Shown here: one piece after another, positions 1 through 8,885 of the stretch
How the letters are laid out: each line of letters starts with the position of its first letter
Numbering within the stretch: the first letter of the stretch is position 1
Assembly: GCA_036489765.1 (NCBI GenBank)
Contig: DASXFE010000078.1
Coordinates: forward strand, 62,001-126,000
Reading direction: 5' to 3'
DNA: 64,000 nt
Origin: DATARH01 sp036489765
Lineage (GTDB): Bacteria > Pseudomonadota > Alphaproteobacteria > ATCC43930 > CGMCC-115725
The notes under the pieces: generated by a model
What the model was told of the DNA's origin: nothing
What the model saw: the letters and a program-made list of their open reading frames with translations, nothing else
Database searches by the model: none
Position numbers and translations under genes: made by a program

Positions 1-871
1 CCTCCGCGAGGGCGGGGCGCATGAAATTGAGGCCGAGCAGCATCGACAAGTAGATCGTGTACCAAAAGCGCGGGTTGCACTCGACGATGTAGGCGAGATC
101 GGTTTCCGCCTCGATGACGGCGTCGAAATTGGCGGGACCCGTGAGGTTCGTCGCGGCGGCGAGGCGCTCGGCGTTTTGCAGCAGGTCGGGGTGCGAGAAG
201 AGGCTGAAGCAACGCTCGTCGCGGCGCTGGCCGGCATGGGCGACGATCCGGCCGTCGCGGCAGATCGTCGAGATGCACACCGATTCGCCGATAATGTGGC
301 GCTGGACGAGGATCGGCTCGTAGTCGATCCCGTCGAGCAGGGCGTGGTCGCCCTCGTCGAGCAGATGAAAGACCCCGACGCTGCCCGAGCGGTTGATCGG
401 CTTTACCGTGATCGGCAGCGGTATCTCGCCCGATCGCGATGCCGTGCGCAGGGCGCCCGGCGTCCCGAAGCACCACGCCTCGGGCACCCGGACCCCGTGC
501 GCGTGGCAATATCGGGTGAAGTTCCACTTATTGTTCAGCAGGTCGAACGTTGCGAGGTCCGGCAACAACGAGCTGCGCACCGGCAACCAGTCGCGGATCG
601 CGATCAGGAGTCGGGTGGAGACGTCATCGGACGGAAAGATCACGTCGATCCGATGTTTCCGGACAAGGCGCTCGATCTCGCCGAGGATCCGCGTCTCGCT
701 GCCCGGCTCGGCCGTACACCCGAGGCGGGTATACGAGGCGCAATGCCACGACGAGCGCAAGGCACCGGAGACGCCGTTGCCGAGAACGTGCACCGTCACC
801 CCCGCATCCGCGGCCGCCCGCATCACGTGGTAGGGCAGCGTAAACGCAAAGGCGATCATCAACCCGTTCAT
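1..871 (-). CDS. ATP-grasp carboxylate-amine ligase-like protein (partial, cut by left edge)
   Basis: The N-terminal 290 codons are present and the 3' end lies beyond the window. After a Rossmann-like start (GLMIAFAFTLPYHVMRAA) the protein has ATP-grasp features: a glycine-rich nucleotide loop (KPINRSGSVGVF), a long alternating segment, and the metal-binding pattern ExNxR seen as VECNPRFW near residue 270. This family joins a carboxylate to an amine using ATP through an acylphosphate; members with an N-terminal sugar/CPSase-like domain are common in polysaccharide loci. The ATG at 871 lies 11 bases after the stop of the upstream FAD monooxygenase on the same strand, so it is the last visible gene of the surface-glycan operon. 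The substrate is unknown; modification of a sugar carboxylate or amino group is inference. Confidence 0.8.
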   Translation of the reverse strand, partial: MNGLMIAFAFTLPYHVMRAAADAGVTVHVLGNGVSGALRSSWHCASYTRLGCTAEPGSETRILGEIERLVRKHRIDVIFPSDDVSTRLLIAIRDWLPVRSSLLPDLATFDLLNNKWNFTRYCHAHGVRVPEAWCFGTPGALRTASRSGEIPLPITVKPINRSGSVGVFHLLDEGDHALLDGIDYEPILVQRHIIGESVCISTICRDGRIVAHAGQRRDERCFSLFSHPDLLQNAERLAAATNLTGPANFDAVIEAETDLAYIVECNPRFWYTIYLSMLLGLNFMRPALAE

Positions 872-882
872 GCGGTCGCGCC

Positions 883-2121
883 TCAGCGGGCGGCCAGCGC
901 CGGGCGCATCGACACCGAGCGCCGCGCCAGCGAGCGCTCGAGATGCGCGGCGATGCGGGGGGCGGTAAACTCGCACCCGTAGACAAAACGAAACATCGGC
1001 CCGAAGGACGGCGCTGAGGCCGGGCCGACGAAGTAGAGCCCGGGCACCGAGCTTTCGAAATTTCGCGACAGCAGCGGCGTGTTGGCGGCCGTCTCGATCG
1101 CGCCGCGCAGGCCGGGGTCGAGAAAGGCGATCTTCTGCAGATTGACCCGGTAGCCGGTGCAGAGGATCGCGTGGTCGGCCGAGATCGTCGTGGCGGTGCC
1201 GTCGGCGGCGACGCAATCGAGATGGATGCGGTGGCCGCGGATCTCCGCGGATTGCGGCGTGAGGCCGGTCTTCACCGTCACCTTGCCGAACACGCGGTCG
1301 CGCATCGGCCAGCTGCCGGCGATTGCCTGCGAGGTTGCGATGATATGCAGCCGCGTCGCGTCGGGGAGGAAGCGGAAGAGGAGCGGCGCCCGCGTGTAAG
1401 CGACGCTGCGCCAGCCCTGGCCGATCCCGGTGCCGGGCCAGCGCAGCCGGTCCGACAGCGTCCGGGTCGCCGGGTCGCTGAAGTTGTGGAACGACAGCTC
1501 CTTCCGGCGGGTGATGAGCTGCACCGACGCGCCGCCCTCGTGCATCAGCGCCGAGAGGTCGGTCGCCGATGAGCCGCCGCCGATCACGGCGACCTCGCGG
1601 CCCGTGAATTGGTCCATCGCCGCGTGGTCCGACGCGTGCGAGACGTACTCGCGCGGCAGGTGCGCCAGATGAGGCGGCAGGACCCCGAAATCGCTGATGC
1701 CGATCGCGACGATGACCTTGGCCGCGCCAGTGATCTCGCCGTCGTCGAGCTCGACCGAAAACCGCTCGCCGGCGCGGGTCACCGAGACGACCTGGCGGCC
1801 GTCGAGATCGGGCACATAGCGGGCCTGGAACGCGTCGCCATAGGCGATGAAATTCCCGCTGGCGACCGGGATGCCTTCGTCGGCATAGGGGATGCCGCTG
1901 CCGGCGCAGTAATCCGCCAGCATCATGTCGCCGCCGGGCGCCATCAGGTTCGACGCGAACCCGTCGGATTTCAGCAGCATCCCCTGCGGCATCCGGGTGC
2001 GCCAGTTGTTCATCGGCGCGCCGAAAATCCGGTAGTCGATGCCCTGGCGGTGCAGATGTGCCGCGATCGACAGCCCGTAAGGGCCGGCGCCAACGATGGC
2101 AATGTCCGTCAACCCGCTCAT
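883..2121 (-). CDS. FAD-dependent monooxygenase (lysine/ornithine N-hydroxylase-like)
   Basis: This 412-residue flavoprotein has an FAD-binding GAGPYG motif at residues 11-16 and a second, NADPH-type glycine motif GGGSSA at 181-186. The C-terminal ATG-like stretch (LCTGYR) is typical of flavin monooxygenases and N-hydroxylases. The reaction would be NADPH- and O2-dependent oxygenation of a small or sugar-linked substrate in the cytosol. The ATG at 2121 is chosen because a strong GGAGGA Shine-Dalgarno sits just upstream; an in-frame TTG four codons earlier is less likely. The gene lies between a GT4 glycosyltransferase (91-base gap) and an ATP-grasp gene (11-base gap) on the same strand, which suggests oxidation of a sugar or aglycone during glycan synthesis. 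The exact substrate cannot be told from sequence. Confidence 0.82.
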   Translation of the reverse strand: MSGLTDIAIVGAGPYGLSIAAHLHRQGIDYRIFGAPMNNWRTRMPQGMLLKSDGFASNLMAPGGDMMLADYCAGSGIPYADEGIPVASGNFIAYGDAFQARYVPDLDGRQVVSVTRAGERFSVELDDGEITGAAKVIVAIGISDFGVLPPHLAHLPREYVSHASDHAAMDQFTGREVAVIGGGSSATDLSALMHEGGASVQLITRRKELSFHNFSDPATRTLSDRLRWPGTGIGQGWRSVAYTRAPLLFRFLPDATRLHIIATSQAIAGSWPMRDRVFGKVTVKTGLTPQSAEIRGHRIHLDCVAADGTATTISADHAILCTGYRVNLQKIAFLDPGLRGAIETAANTPLLSRNFESSVPGLYFVGPASAPSFGPMFRFVYGCEFTAPRIAAHLERSLARRSVSMRPALAAR

Positions 2122-2212
2122 CTTTTCCTCCAACAGGCGCCTAGCGTAGGAAGGTCAGGCAGCGACCCTTAACCACCGGGAAAGCGCGCCCGGCCTCGCG
2201 AACGTATGATGG

Positions 2213-3424
2213 TCAGCCCTCGGCAACGGGTGCCGCGGCGCGGCCCTTCGCCTGCCGCCGCGCGACCGTCGCGCAGACCGCGTCGTCAAAGCGGCGGACC
2301 ATGTTTTCGATGCGGAAATCCTCGCGCGCATCGAGCGCCCCTTGCGACAGCCGTGCCTGCCATTCGGGGTCGTCGGCAAATCGGGCGAGCGTCTCGGCAA
2401 AGCGGTCGATTTCGCCGGGCACGATCAGCCCGTTCCTGTCCTGCGCGAGGTATTCGATCTCGGCGCCGTGGGCCTCGTTGTCGCGGGTGATGACGGCGCG
2501 GCCATGGGCAAAGGCGTGGTTGATCAACAGGCCCAAGGCGCCGGCGATCGCGACCGCGGCCGAGACGCGCAGGCACCGCGCCACCCGCTCGTCGGGGGGC
2601 AGGCTGCCGAGGAAATGGATTTCCGGCATATCGGCGGCCATCGCCCTGAGCTCCGCCTCGAGCGGGCCGCCGCCGACGATCAGCGCCTCGATCGGCCTGG
2701 TTCGCCCGGCATTGGCCAAGCGCACCGCCTCGATCAGCAGGTCGACGCGTTTGAATTGCACGAGCCGGCCGATATAGGTGAACACGGTCGAGCCGAGCTT
2801 GAGGCCGAGCGTACGGCGGATCTCGGCCGGGTCTTCCGCCGCGACGCGGTCGCACAGCGTGATCTGCTCGCTGACGTCGATCGTATTGTGCATGACAAAG
2901 GTGCGGTCGCGCGGATAGTGGGCCTGGGCCAGCTGCTCGACCCCGGTGCGGGTATAGGCGAGGTAGCCGTCGGCCCGATGGGTCAGCCAATCCTTCAGCG
3001 CGTTGACGCTGCCGAAGAGACCGCGCTGCGGCGCGTCGCTGTCGCGGAACCCGCGCTGCGGGTGATACCCGAACCCCCAATAGAGGACCGCGAGGCCGCG
3101 CAGCGGGCCGAGAAGCGCGAGCGCGGTGTTTGAGACGAACTTGGCCTCGGCGCTCAGTACGACCGCGTCGTAACCCCCGCCGAGGATCTCCTTCAGCACC
3201 GGCTGGTATACGGCGGTGGCGGGTCCGACACGGAATTCGTGGTTGTTGACCCGGCAGTTCGGAAAATCGAATGGCCCCTCGGCCGCCGGCACGCCGATCC
3301 ATGACGGCGCATCGCCGTGGAACACGGTGTAGTCGGCGTGCCCGGCGCGGGTGAGCTTCTCGTAGAAGCTCACCCGGTAATGCGGGATGTAGCCGTGGTG
3401 AAGGATGGCGATCTTTGGCGGCAT
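2213..3424 (-). CDS. Glycosyltransferase, GT4 type (GT-B fold)
   Basis: The protein (403 residues) begins MPPKIAILHHGYIPHYRVSF, a typical N-terminal Rossmann strand of retaining GT4 glycosyltransferases. The C-terminal half carries VFTYIGRLVQFKRVDLLIEA followed by a GGGPLEAELR nucleotide-sugar motif and a late acidic EIDR region, the usual GT4 donor-binding side. It would transfer a sugar from a nucleotide-sugar donor at the cytoplasmic face during glycan assembly. The start ATG at 3424 lies 8 bases after the stop of the Wzx-type flippase gene, so the two are cotranscribed. The reading frame stays open well upstream into the flippase gene; the internal ATG is the sensible start because the homologous fold begins there. 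Donor and acceptor are unknown. Confidence 0.88.
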   Translation of the reverse strand: MPPKIAILHHGYIPHYRVSFYEKLTRAGHADYTVFHGDAPSWIGVPAAEGPFDFPNCRVNNHEFRVGPATAVYQPVLKEILGGGYDAVVLSAEAKFVSNTALALLGPLRGLAVLYWGFGYHPQRGFRDSDAPQRGLFGSVNALKDWLTHRADGYLAYTRTGVEQLAQAHYPRDRTFVMHNTIDVSEQITLCDRVAAEDPAEIRRTLGLKLGSTVFTYIGRLVQFKRVDLLIEAVRLANAGRTRPIEALIVGGGPLEAELRAMAADMPEIHFLGSLPPDERVARCLRVSAAVAIAGALGLLINHAFAHGRAVITRDNEAHGAEIEYLAQDRNGLIVPGEIDRFAETLARFADDPEWQARLSQGALDAREDFRIENMVRRFDDAVCATVARRQAKGRAAAPVAEG

Positions 3425-3432
3425 GGCGGGGT

Positions 3433-4782
3433 TCAGCCTTCGGAATTTTCCGGGGATGCGTCCCACGCGGGATGGGCGGTGAGGAATTCGGGACGGTGGA
3501 CGTGGCGCAGGCGCATGAGGATCATCGCGAGGCAGGCGGCGTTGCCGATCGCGATGCCCCACATCGCGCCGACCAGGCCTTGCCACAGGATCATCGCGAC
3601 CGTCGCCGCGGCGGCGGCGGCGCCGCAGACGATCTGGACATGCGCGAGGAACTTGAATTGCCGGGCCGCGATCAAGCCGAGGCCGGCGACATAGCGCAGC
3701 GTCGACGCGGCCGAGGCCGCCGCCCAGGGCAGCAGCAACGCCTTTGCCTCGGGGTACTTGTCGGCAAGGACGAAATGCTCGACCGGCTGCCAGCAGGCGA
3801 GGAGCGCCAGGTACCACAGGATGCTGCCGACCGTGGTCGCGCCCAGGGCCCAGGCAACCATCCGGTTGAACGCCGCGATCTCGCGGTGCGCGAGCAATCG
3901 CGAAAGCTGGGGCAGTGCGGGCTTGGCCCAGGCCGAGGACAGCACGGTGATCGGCCGGAACAGCACGCCGACGATGTTGATCGCGGCCAGCGCGACGAGG
4001 CCGATCATGCTTGTCGCGATATAGGTGTAGCTGCGGGTCTCGACATGATTGGCAAAGACGCCGACCAGTGACCACGACACCTCGCCCATGATTGCGCGGT
4101 AGGGCTTGAGCGCGCCCCGCCGGAACAGGGGCGGGTTGGGTTCGGCCCGTCGCCGCTGCTGGAACACCTGGCTGGTCGCGCAGCCGAGCGTCAGCGCCAG
4201 GAATGCGCCAGCGAGCGTGCCGAACCGTGTCGGCCAGACCAGCATCGCGACGAGGCACAGCGTCGTCGTGGCCAGATAGGGCAAGTCGGTCCACAAGAGC
4301 GTCGCCATGTCGTGCCGGCTGTAGGCGACGCTGCGGTAATATTCGCGTAGCAGCGTGAAGGCGATGAAGAGCGGGATCGCCAGCCCGGTCGCCAAATCAT
4401 GCCGGGCCCATTCGGCGTCTGACGCCCAGTTGACGACGGCGACCCCGGCGGCGCTGAGGGCGACCGTCGCCAGATTGACGAGGTTGAGCGCGGTTTCGAG
4501 AGCCCGCGCCGCACCCGGGTTGCGGGTGGCGGGGAGGTAGACGCTGAGGGGGCCGTTGACGAGCGCGTTCTGGATGCCGATCGCCAAGAGCGACACCGAC
4601 AGCCACAGCGAGACGATGCCGAAATCGGTCGCCGACAGCACCCGCACCAGCACCAGGTTCAGCGCAAAGCCGAAAAGGCTCAGCGCGATCTGGTCGATGG
4701 CAGCGATGGCATAGCGAAAACGGCGCGCCAGTGCCGATACACGTGGCAACCAGCGATCCAGCGCAACGACGGAAGAAATCAT
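3433..4782 (-). CDS. Polysaccharide flippase, Wzx/MOP-type membrane protein
   Basis: A 449-residue polytopic protein with roughly twelve hydrophobic helices spread over its whole length, starting with a long helix near residues 28-50 (IDQIALSLFGFALNLVLVRV). This arrangement and size match the Wzx/MATE (MOP) exporters that flip lipid-linked oligosaccharides across the inner membrane. The N-terminal pattern with LSATDFGIVSLWLS resembles the conserved helix-1/helix-2 region of the family. It is followed 8 bases later by a GT4 glycosyltransferase and preceded by a BY-kinase-like gene (59-base gap) on the same strand. An adjacent Wzy polymerase is not seen, so chain polymerisation may be encoded outside the window or the product may be a short glycan. 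Confidence 0.87.
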   Translation of the reverse strand: MISSVVALDRWLPRVSALARRFRYAIAAIDQIALSLFGFALNLVLVRVLSATDFGIVSLWLSVSLLAIGIQNALVNGPLSVYLPATRNPGAARALETALNLVNLATVALSAAGVAVVNWASDAEWARHDLATGLAIPLFIAFTLLREYYRSVAYSRHDMATLLWTDLPYLATTTLCLVAMLVWPTRFGTLAGAFLALTLGCATSQVFQQRRRAEPNPPLFRRGALKPYRAIMGEVSWSLVGVFANHVETRSYTYIATSMIGLVALAAINIVGVLFRPITVLSSAWAKPALPQLSRLLAHREIAAFNRMVAWALGATTVGSILWYLALLACWQPVEHFVLADKYPEAKALLLPWAAASAASTLRYVAGLGLIAARQFKFLAHVQIVCGAAAAAATVAMILWQGLVGAMWGIAIGNAACLAMILMRLRHVHRPEFLTAHPAWDASPENSEG

Positions 4783-4841
4783 GGCCCCCAGATAGAGGGC
4801 CCGAGCTTAATTAAAGGATAAAATGCCGGGCGTTTCCGGGG

Positions 4842-5633
4842 CTAAAGCATCCGGTACAAAAAATTAGGGATGTAATCTCCGCGCCGGTTCAAAACGGCGC
4901 CGAGCATGTTGCCGCCGGCCTGCTCGATCTGTCCCTTGGCGTGGGAGACGACGGCCGGTCGGGTCGTTTCGGCCTGGACGACGAGGATGACGCCGTCGGC
5001 GGTTTCCGGCGCCAGCTCGAGGTAGTCGCCGCTCGCCACGGCGGGGCAATCGACGACGATCAGCTCGAATTCGTCGCGCAGCCGGTTGTAGAGGTCGGCG
5101 AGCGTCGCGGCGTCGGTGCGGCCGGGGCCGCGCTGGCCGACGAGGCAGGCGACCGACAGCAGCGTTCCGGCAACGGGGGTCACGGCGGCGTCGAGATCGG
5201 GGGCGTTCCACGGCAGTTCGACGAGCCCGTGCGCGGTGTCGCAGTCGAAGCTGCGCGCGGTCACGGGATCGCGGCGGTTTGCGTCCATAAGCAGCGTACG
5301 CCGCTGGCCGCTGGTCGCGGCGAGGAGAGCGAATTCGCGGGCGATCGTCGACGTGCCTTCGCCTTGCGTTGCGGCGACGACCTGCAGCACCGCACCACCG
5401 TTGCCGTCGAGCAGCGGGCGGATCGCGGCGAGAAGCGAGCCAAGCTCGGCGGCGAGGGGCCCGGGCGCGAGGGTGACGGGCGCGAGGGTGACGGGAGGGC
5501 GCGGCGTCTCGCGGACGTGCTCGCGAACTGCGGCGGCCGGGCGCAGGGGCGCAACGCGGGTCCGGGCATCGGGGCGGACCGGTCCGTGGCTCCCTTGCCG
5601 GGCGCGCTGCAACGCTTCATAGACGCTGCTCAC
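4842..5633 (-). CDS. BY-kinase-like polysaccharide ATPase with altered Walker A
   Basis: This 263-residue protein matches the cytoplasmic half of bacterial tyrosine kinases (CpsD/Wzc-C family) that control exopolysaccharide export. Residues 88-96 form the P-loop (ATQGEGTST), but the invariant lysine before the Ser/Thr is threonine (Thr94). Walker A' (TLLMDAN, about 113-119) and Walker B (LIVVDCP, 191-197) are intact. The C-terminus has only one nearby pair of tyrosines (DYIPNFLYRML) instead of a full tyrosine cluster. It heads the minus-strand operon with flippase, glycosyltransferase and tailoring genes. An 87-base AT-richer spacer upstream (5634-5720) is the likely promoter region. Loss of the P-loop lysine suggests reduced or absent kinase activity and perhaps a structural role; that is inference. 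Confidence 0.82.
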   Translation of the reverse strand: MSSVYEALQRARQGSHGPVRPDARTRVAPLRPAAAVREHVRETPRPPVTLAPVTLAPGPLAAELGSLLAAIRPLLDGNGGAVLQVVAATQGEGTSTIAREFALLAATSGQRRTLLMDANRRDPVTARSFDCDTAHGLVELPWNAPDLDAAVTPVAGTLLSVACLVGQRGPGRTDAATLADLYNRLRDEFELIVVDCPAVASGDYLELAPETADGVILVVQAETTRPAVVSHAKGQIEQAGGNMLGAVLNRRGDYIPNFLYRML

Positions 5634-5720
5634 CCCATACTCCTTTGCGGTCGAGGCCGGCGCTGTGGCACCAGCCGGTTCGGTTGGTACAACGTAAGAA
5701 TAAAACTGGTGAAAATAGGG

Positions 5721-7391
5721 TTAACCCGCAGGAACCAAGGCGGGCTGTCGGGCGCGGGCGAAGGGCGGTTCCTCGGGCAGCGACGCGAGCCCGGCTGCCA
5801 GGTGCGCGGCCAGCCGGGCCGAAAGCGCCGTCAGCAGCAGTGTCGGGTTGGCCTGGCCGGAACTCGGAAAGACCGCGCTGCTGGCGACGAACAAATTCGC
5901 CGAGCCGTGGACGCGGCAGTCGCCGTCGACGACGCCGGCGCGGGGGTCTTCCGCCATGCGGGCGGTGCCGATCTGATGATAGCCGTCGGTCGCCTGATCC
6001 ATGATTGAGCCGAGGCGGCCGGATTCGGGGACTGTGTAGTCGAGCCGCCCGAGACCGCTGCGCCGCAAGCCGCGGTCGATGATCGCGTGGCTGGCGACGA
6101 CCGAGCGCGCATCGATCTCGCCGTAGCGCAGGTCGATCTTGAGGCGGGGCATGCCGAGCGCGTCGCGCGTGCCGGCGAGGCGGACCCTGCTGTCGCGATT
6201 GGGCGCCTGCTCGGCATGGTAGAACAGGGCGTAGCGGCGGCCGGCGTTGGGGATGAAAAAACCCGGCAGGTGCGGGCGGGCGGCATAGCGGCGATAGAGG
6301 TACCTCGTCGCCTCGCGCACGGCCTCGGGGGTGCCGCGGACAACATTCCCGAGGTGGCGGGGGATCTGCGCGACGCCGCCGTCGAGATGCTTGCGGCGGA
6401 TCCCCTCGGGCGCCAGCAGCCCGCCGAGGCCGGGCGCGGCGAGGCTCAGATAGGCGAGCGACAGGATCGCGCTTTTGTGGCCGGGGTCCTTGAGCGCCGG
6501 ATTGTCCGGCCAAGCGCAGAGGTTGAGGAGCTCGTGTTGCCGCCGCACCGTGGCGGGGATCGTGATCCGGCGGCGGACATAGCGGCTGCTCGCATCGACG
6601 AAAAAGTCGAAAGCGCGGTCGGCTCCGGGTTGAGCGAAGGCGATCTCGGCGATGCGGCCTTCGAGATGGCCCATGTAGTAGCGGCCGAGCGGACCCTCGG
6701 CGCCGCCGAACATCCACGGATGCGCCGCTTGCGTGGCGAGCATGAGCCGCGTCGTCTCGAGCCCGCCGCAGGCGAGGACGACGGCTCGCGCCGTGAGCAT
6801 CGCCCGTTCGCCCGCCCGGCTTGCGACTGCGACGCCGGTGACCTTTCCCGTCGCCGCGTCGATCTCAAGGCCAGTGCAGACGACGCCGAGCTGGACCTGG
6901 AGCCCGGGGTCGCCCTCCAGCGCGGCGGCATGGATGCGGCGCAGGTCGCGCCCTTCGCTCCAGCGTTCGAGCTCGTCGAATCGGCATTCGGGGTCGGTTG
7001 TGGCGAGGGGAGCCGAAAACTCGGGCTCGCCGGCGTCGAGATAGCGGATCGCGCGGCCGTACCACGGGGCGATCTCGGCCTCGCCGATTGGCCAGCCTCG
7101 GGCGAAATCGCCTTCGTCGAAGGCGACGCAGCGCCCGCCCCACAGCGACGACGTGCCGCCGAACGCGCGGCGCACCGCCACCTCCATCGGCGCGTGGCGG
7201 CGCGGGTCTGCGATCTCGGCGTCGGCCATGGCCTGAAAGCTCGTGTCGAGCCCGTCGCCGCCCCCGGCAAGCATGGTCACCGGGATGCCGTGACGGCGCA
7301 GCTCCAGCGCCTGCACGATCCCGGCGGGACCGGCGCCGACGACGATGACGTGGTGCCCGTGCTGCCGCGGCGGGATGCCGTGCGCGATCAT
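5721..7391 (-). CDS. GMC-family FAD oxidoreductase
   Basis: The protein (556 residues) starts with an FAD-binding GAGPAG at residues 19-24 and has the GGTSSLWGGR segment of the GMC family near residue 80. The C-terminal GMC region (HGSANLFVASSAVFPSSG, then ANPTLL) ends with a helix. Such enzymes oxidise alcohols or sugar hydroxyls using FAD; in polysaccharide loci they act on sugars or lipid carriers. The ATG at 7391 has GAGAGG seven bases upstream. The neighbouring aldo/keto reductase starts on the other strand only 41 bases away, so the two share a divergent promoter region and may act on the same substrate in opposite directions. The BY-kinase-like gene follows after 87 bases. The substrate is not identifiable. 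Confidence 0.85.
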   Translation of the reverse strand: MIAHGIPPRQHGHHVIVVGAGPAGIVQALELRRHGIPVTMLAGGGDGLDTSFQAMADAEIADPRRHAPMEVAVRRAFGGTSSLWGGRCVAFDEGDFARGWPIGEAEIAPWYGRAIRYLDAGEPEFSAPLATTDPECRFDELERWSEGRDLRRIHAAALEGDPGLQVQLGVVCTGLEIDAATGKVTGVAVASRAGERAMLTARAVVLACGGLETTRLMLATQAAHPWMFGGAEGPLGRYYMGHLEGRIAEIAFAQPGADRAFDFFVDASSRYVRRRITIPATVRRQHELLNLCAWPDNPALKDPGHKSAILSLAYLSLAAPGLGGLLAPEGIRRKHLDGGVAQIPRHLGNVVRGTPEAVREATRYLYRRYAARPHLPGFFIPNAGRRYALFYHAEQAPNRDSRVRLAGTRDALGMPRLKIDLRYGEIDARSVVASHAIIDRGLRRSGLGRLDYTVPESGRLGSIMDQATDGYHQIGTARMAEDPRAGVVDGDCRVHGSANLFVASSAVFPSSGQANPTLLLTALSARLAAHLAAGLASLPEEPPFARARQPALVPAG

Positions 7392-7432
7392 GTGGTAGCC
7401 TCTCGCAGGAGATTCGCGGCGGCGGCGCGACG

Positions 7433-8272
7433 GTGATGGATTATGTGACCCTGGCCCCCGGCCTGCCCGCTTCTTCGCGGCTCGGCTTTGGCTGCGGCAG
7501 CGTGATGGGGCGGGTGTCGCGCGGCGAATCGGAGCGCGCGATCGCCGCCGCGCTCGACCATGGCATCACCCATTTCGATGTCGCCCGCGCCTACGGCTAT
7601 GGCGAGGCCGAGGCCCTGCTCGGCGCCGCGCTGAAGGGGCATCGCGACCGTGTCGTCGTGGCCAGCAAGTTCGGGCTGACCGCGCCGCGCGGGTCGGGGA
7701 TGCTGCGGCATGTCAAGCCGCTGGCGCAGGGGCTCGCCGCCGCCCTGCCGGCACTGCGGCCGATCCTGCGGGCGGCGGTCGGGGGCAATGCGCGCGCCGC
7801 CGACCGTTTCTCGGTCGCCGCGGCACAGGCCTCGCTCGACCAGAGCCTCGCCGCGCTTGCCACCGGCTACGTCGACATCCTGCTCCTGCATGATTGCGAG
7901 GCCGACGATCTGACCGACGAGCTGACCGGGTTTCTCGATGCGCAGATCGCCGCCGGCAAGATCCGCGCCTACGGTGCGGCGACCTCGATCGAGGCGGTGG
8001 CGGCGCTTGAAAGGCGGCGCGGCGTCACGATGCTGTACCAGTTCGCCAACAGTCTCTCCGCCCGCAACGCCGAGACCCTGCCCGGCGCGGCGCGGCGCTT
8101 CATCGCCCACAGCCCGTTTGCCGGCGCCGCTCGTCTGGGGACGCCGCACGCCGAGATGCTGCAATGGGCGCTGGCGCAGCCGAGCGTCGGCGTGGTGCTG
8201 TGCTCGATGCTCGACGAGGCGCACCTGCGCGCCAACCTCGCCGTCGCCGGGGCGCCCGGCGCCGTCGATTAG
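7433..8272 (+). CDS. Aldo/keto reductase
   Basis: A 279-residue NADPH-dependent aldo/keto reductase. The N-terminal LGFGCGSVMGRV and ITHFDVARAYGYGEAE contain the catalytic Asp-Tyr region of the TIM-barrel family, and VVVASKFGL supplies the lysine. The barrel continues through YVDILLLHDCE to a cofactor-binding end. It should reduce a carbonyl on a sugar or aldehyde. The gene begins GTG at 7433 with an ATG directly after it at 7436; either may be used, since no strong Shine-Dalgarno decides. It is transcribed away from the GMC oxidoreductase (41-base gap) and its stop is 3 bases before the PAP2 phosphatase start, so the latter is cotranscribed. Confidence 0.84.
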   Translation: MMDYVTLAPGLPASSRLGFGCGSVMGRVSRGESERAIAAALDHGITHFDVARAYGYGEAEALLGAALKGHRDRVVVASKFGLTAPRGSGMLRHVKPLAQGLAAALPALRPILRAAVGGNARAADRFSVAAAQASLDQSLAALATGYVDILLLHDCEADDLTDELTGFLDAQIAAGKIRAYGAATSIEAVAALERRRGVTMLYQFANSLSARNAETLPGAARRFIAHSPFAGAARLGTPHAEMLQWALAQPSVGVVLCSMLDEAHLRANLAVAGAPGAVD

Positions 8273-8275
8273 CCC

Positions 8276-8878
8276 GTGCACCATCTGACCATCGCGATCA
8301 CCGATCTCGGCGACAGCGCCGTCACGCTGCCGATGGCGGCGGTGACGATCGCGATCCTGCTTGTCCTGCGCCGGATCGGGATGGCGGCGTGGTGGGGCGG
8401 CAGCATTGTCGTCTGCGCCGGCGTGATCACGGTGCTGAAGCTGCTGCTGATCGCCGCGGCGCCGCACCATCATTCGCTGAGCGGGCTCACCAGTCCCAGC
8501 GGCCATGCCGCGATGAGCGCCGCCGTCTATGGCGGGTTCGTCCTGCTGATCGGCCCGTCGCTGCCGCGGGCCTGGCGCATCGTCGTCCAACTCGGCGCCC
8601 TGGCTTTGGTCCTCGCGATCGCAATGTCGCGGATCGTGCTGCACGAGCACAGCATCGCCGAAACGGTGGTCGGGCTGGGTGTCGGCTTTGCCGTGCTCGC
8701 CGGCCTGCGCGCCGCGCTCTCGCGCGGTGCGGCCGAGCGGGTCCCGGTCCTCGTGTTGTGCGCGGCGGCCTTGGCGGTGATCGGGGTGATGCACGGAACG
8801 CGCCTGCGCACCGAGCCGCTGATCCGGGCCCTGGCGCATTCCGGGATGGTGCACGAGCTGATGCCGCGGCACGGCTGA
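8276..8878 (+). CDS. PAP2-type membrane phosphatase
   Basis: This 200-residue protein has about five hydrophobic helices and the phosphatidic acid phosphatase type 2 signature. The PSGH motif is present (TSPSGHAAMS), and the last motif is SRIVLHEHSIAE, where the usual final Asp is Glu. The first motif is weak: a lysine in VLKLLLIAAAP stands where KxxxxxxRP is expected. Members remove phosphate from lipid pyrophosphates such as undecaprenyl-PP, which fits carrier recycling in a polysaccharide locus. The start is GTG at 8276, three bases after the aldo/keto reductase stop. It is followed closely by the convergent polysaccharide deacetylase gene, whose stop is 7 bases away. Confidence 0.8.
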   Translation: MHHLTIAITDLGDSAVTLPMAAVTIAILLVLRRIGMAAWWGGSIVVCAGVITVLKLLLIAAAPHHHSLSGLTSPSGHAAMSAAVYGGFVLLIGPSLPRAWRIVVQLGALALVLAIAMSRIVLHEHSIAETVVGLGVGFAVLAGLRAALSRGAAERVPVLVLCAAALAVIGVMHGTRLRTEPLIRALAHSGMVHELMPRHG

Positions 8879-8885
8879 AGCGGCG

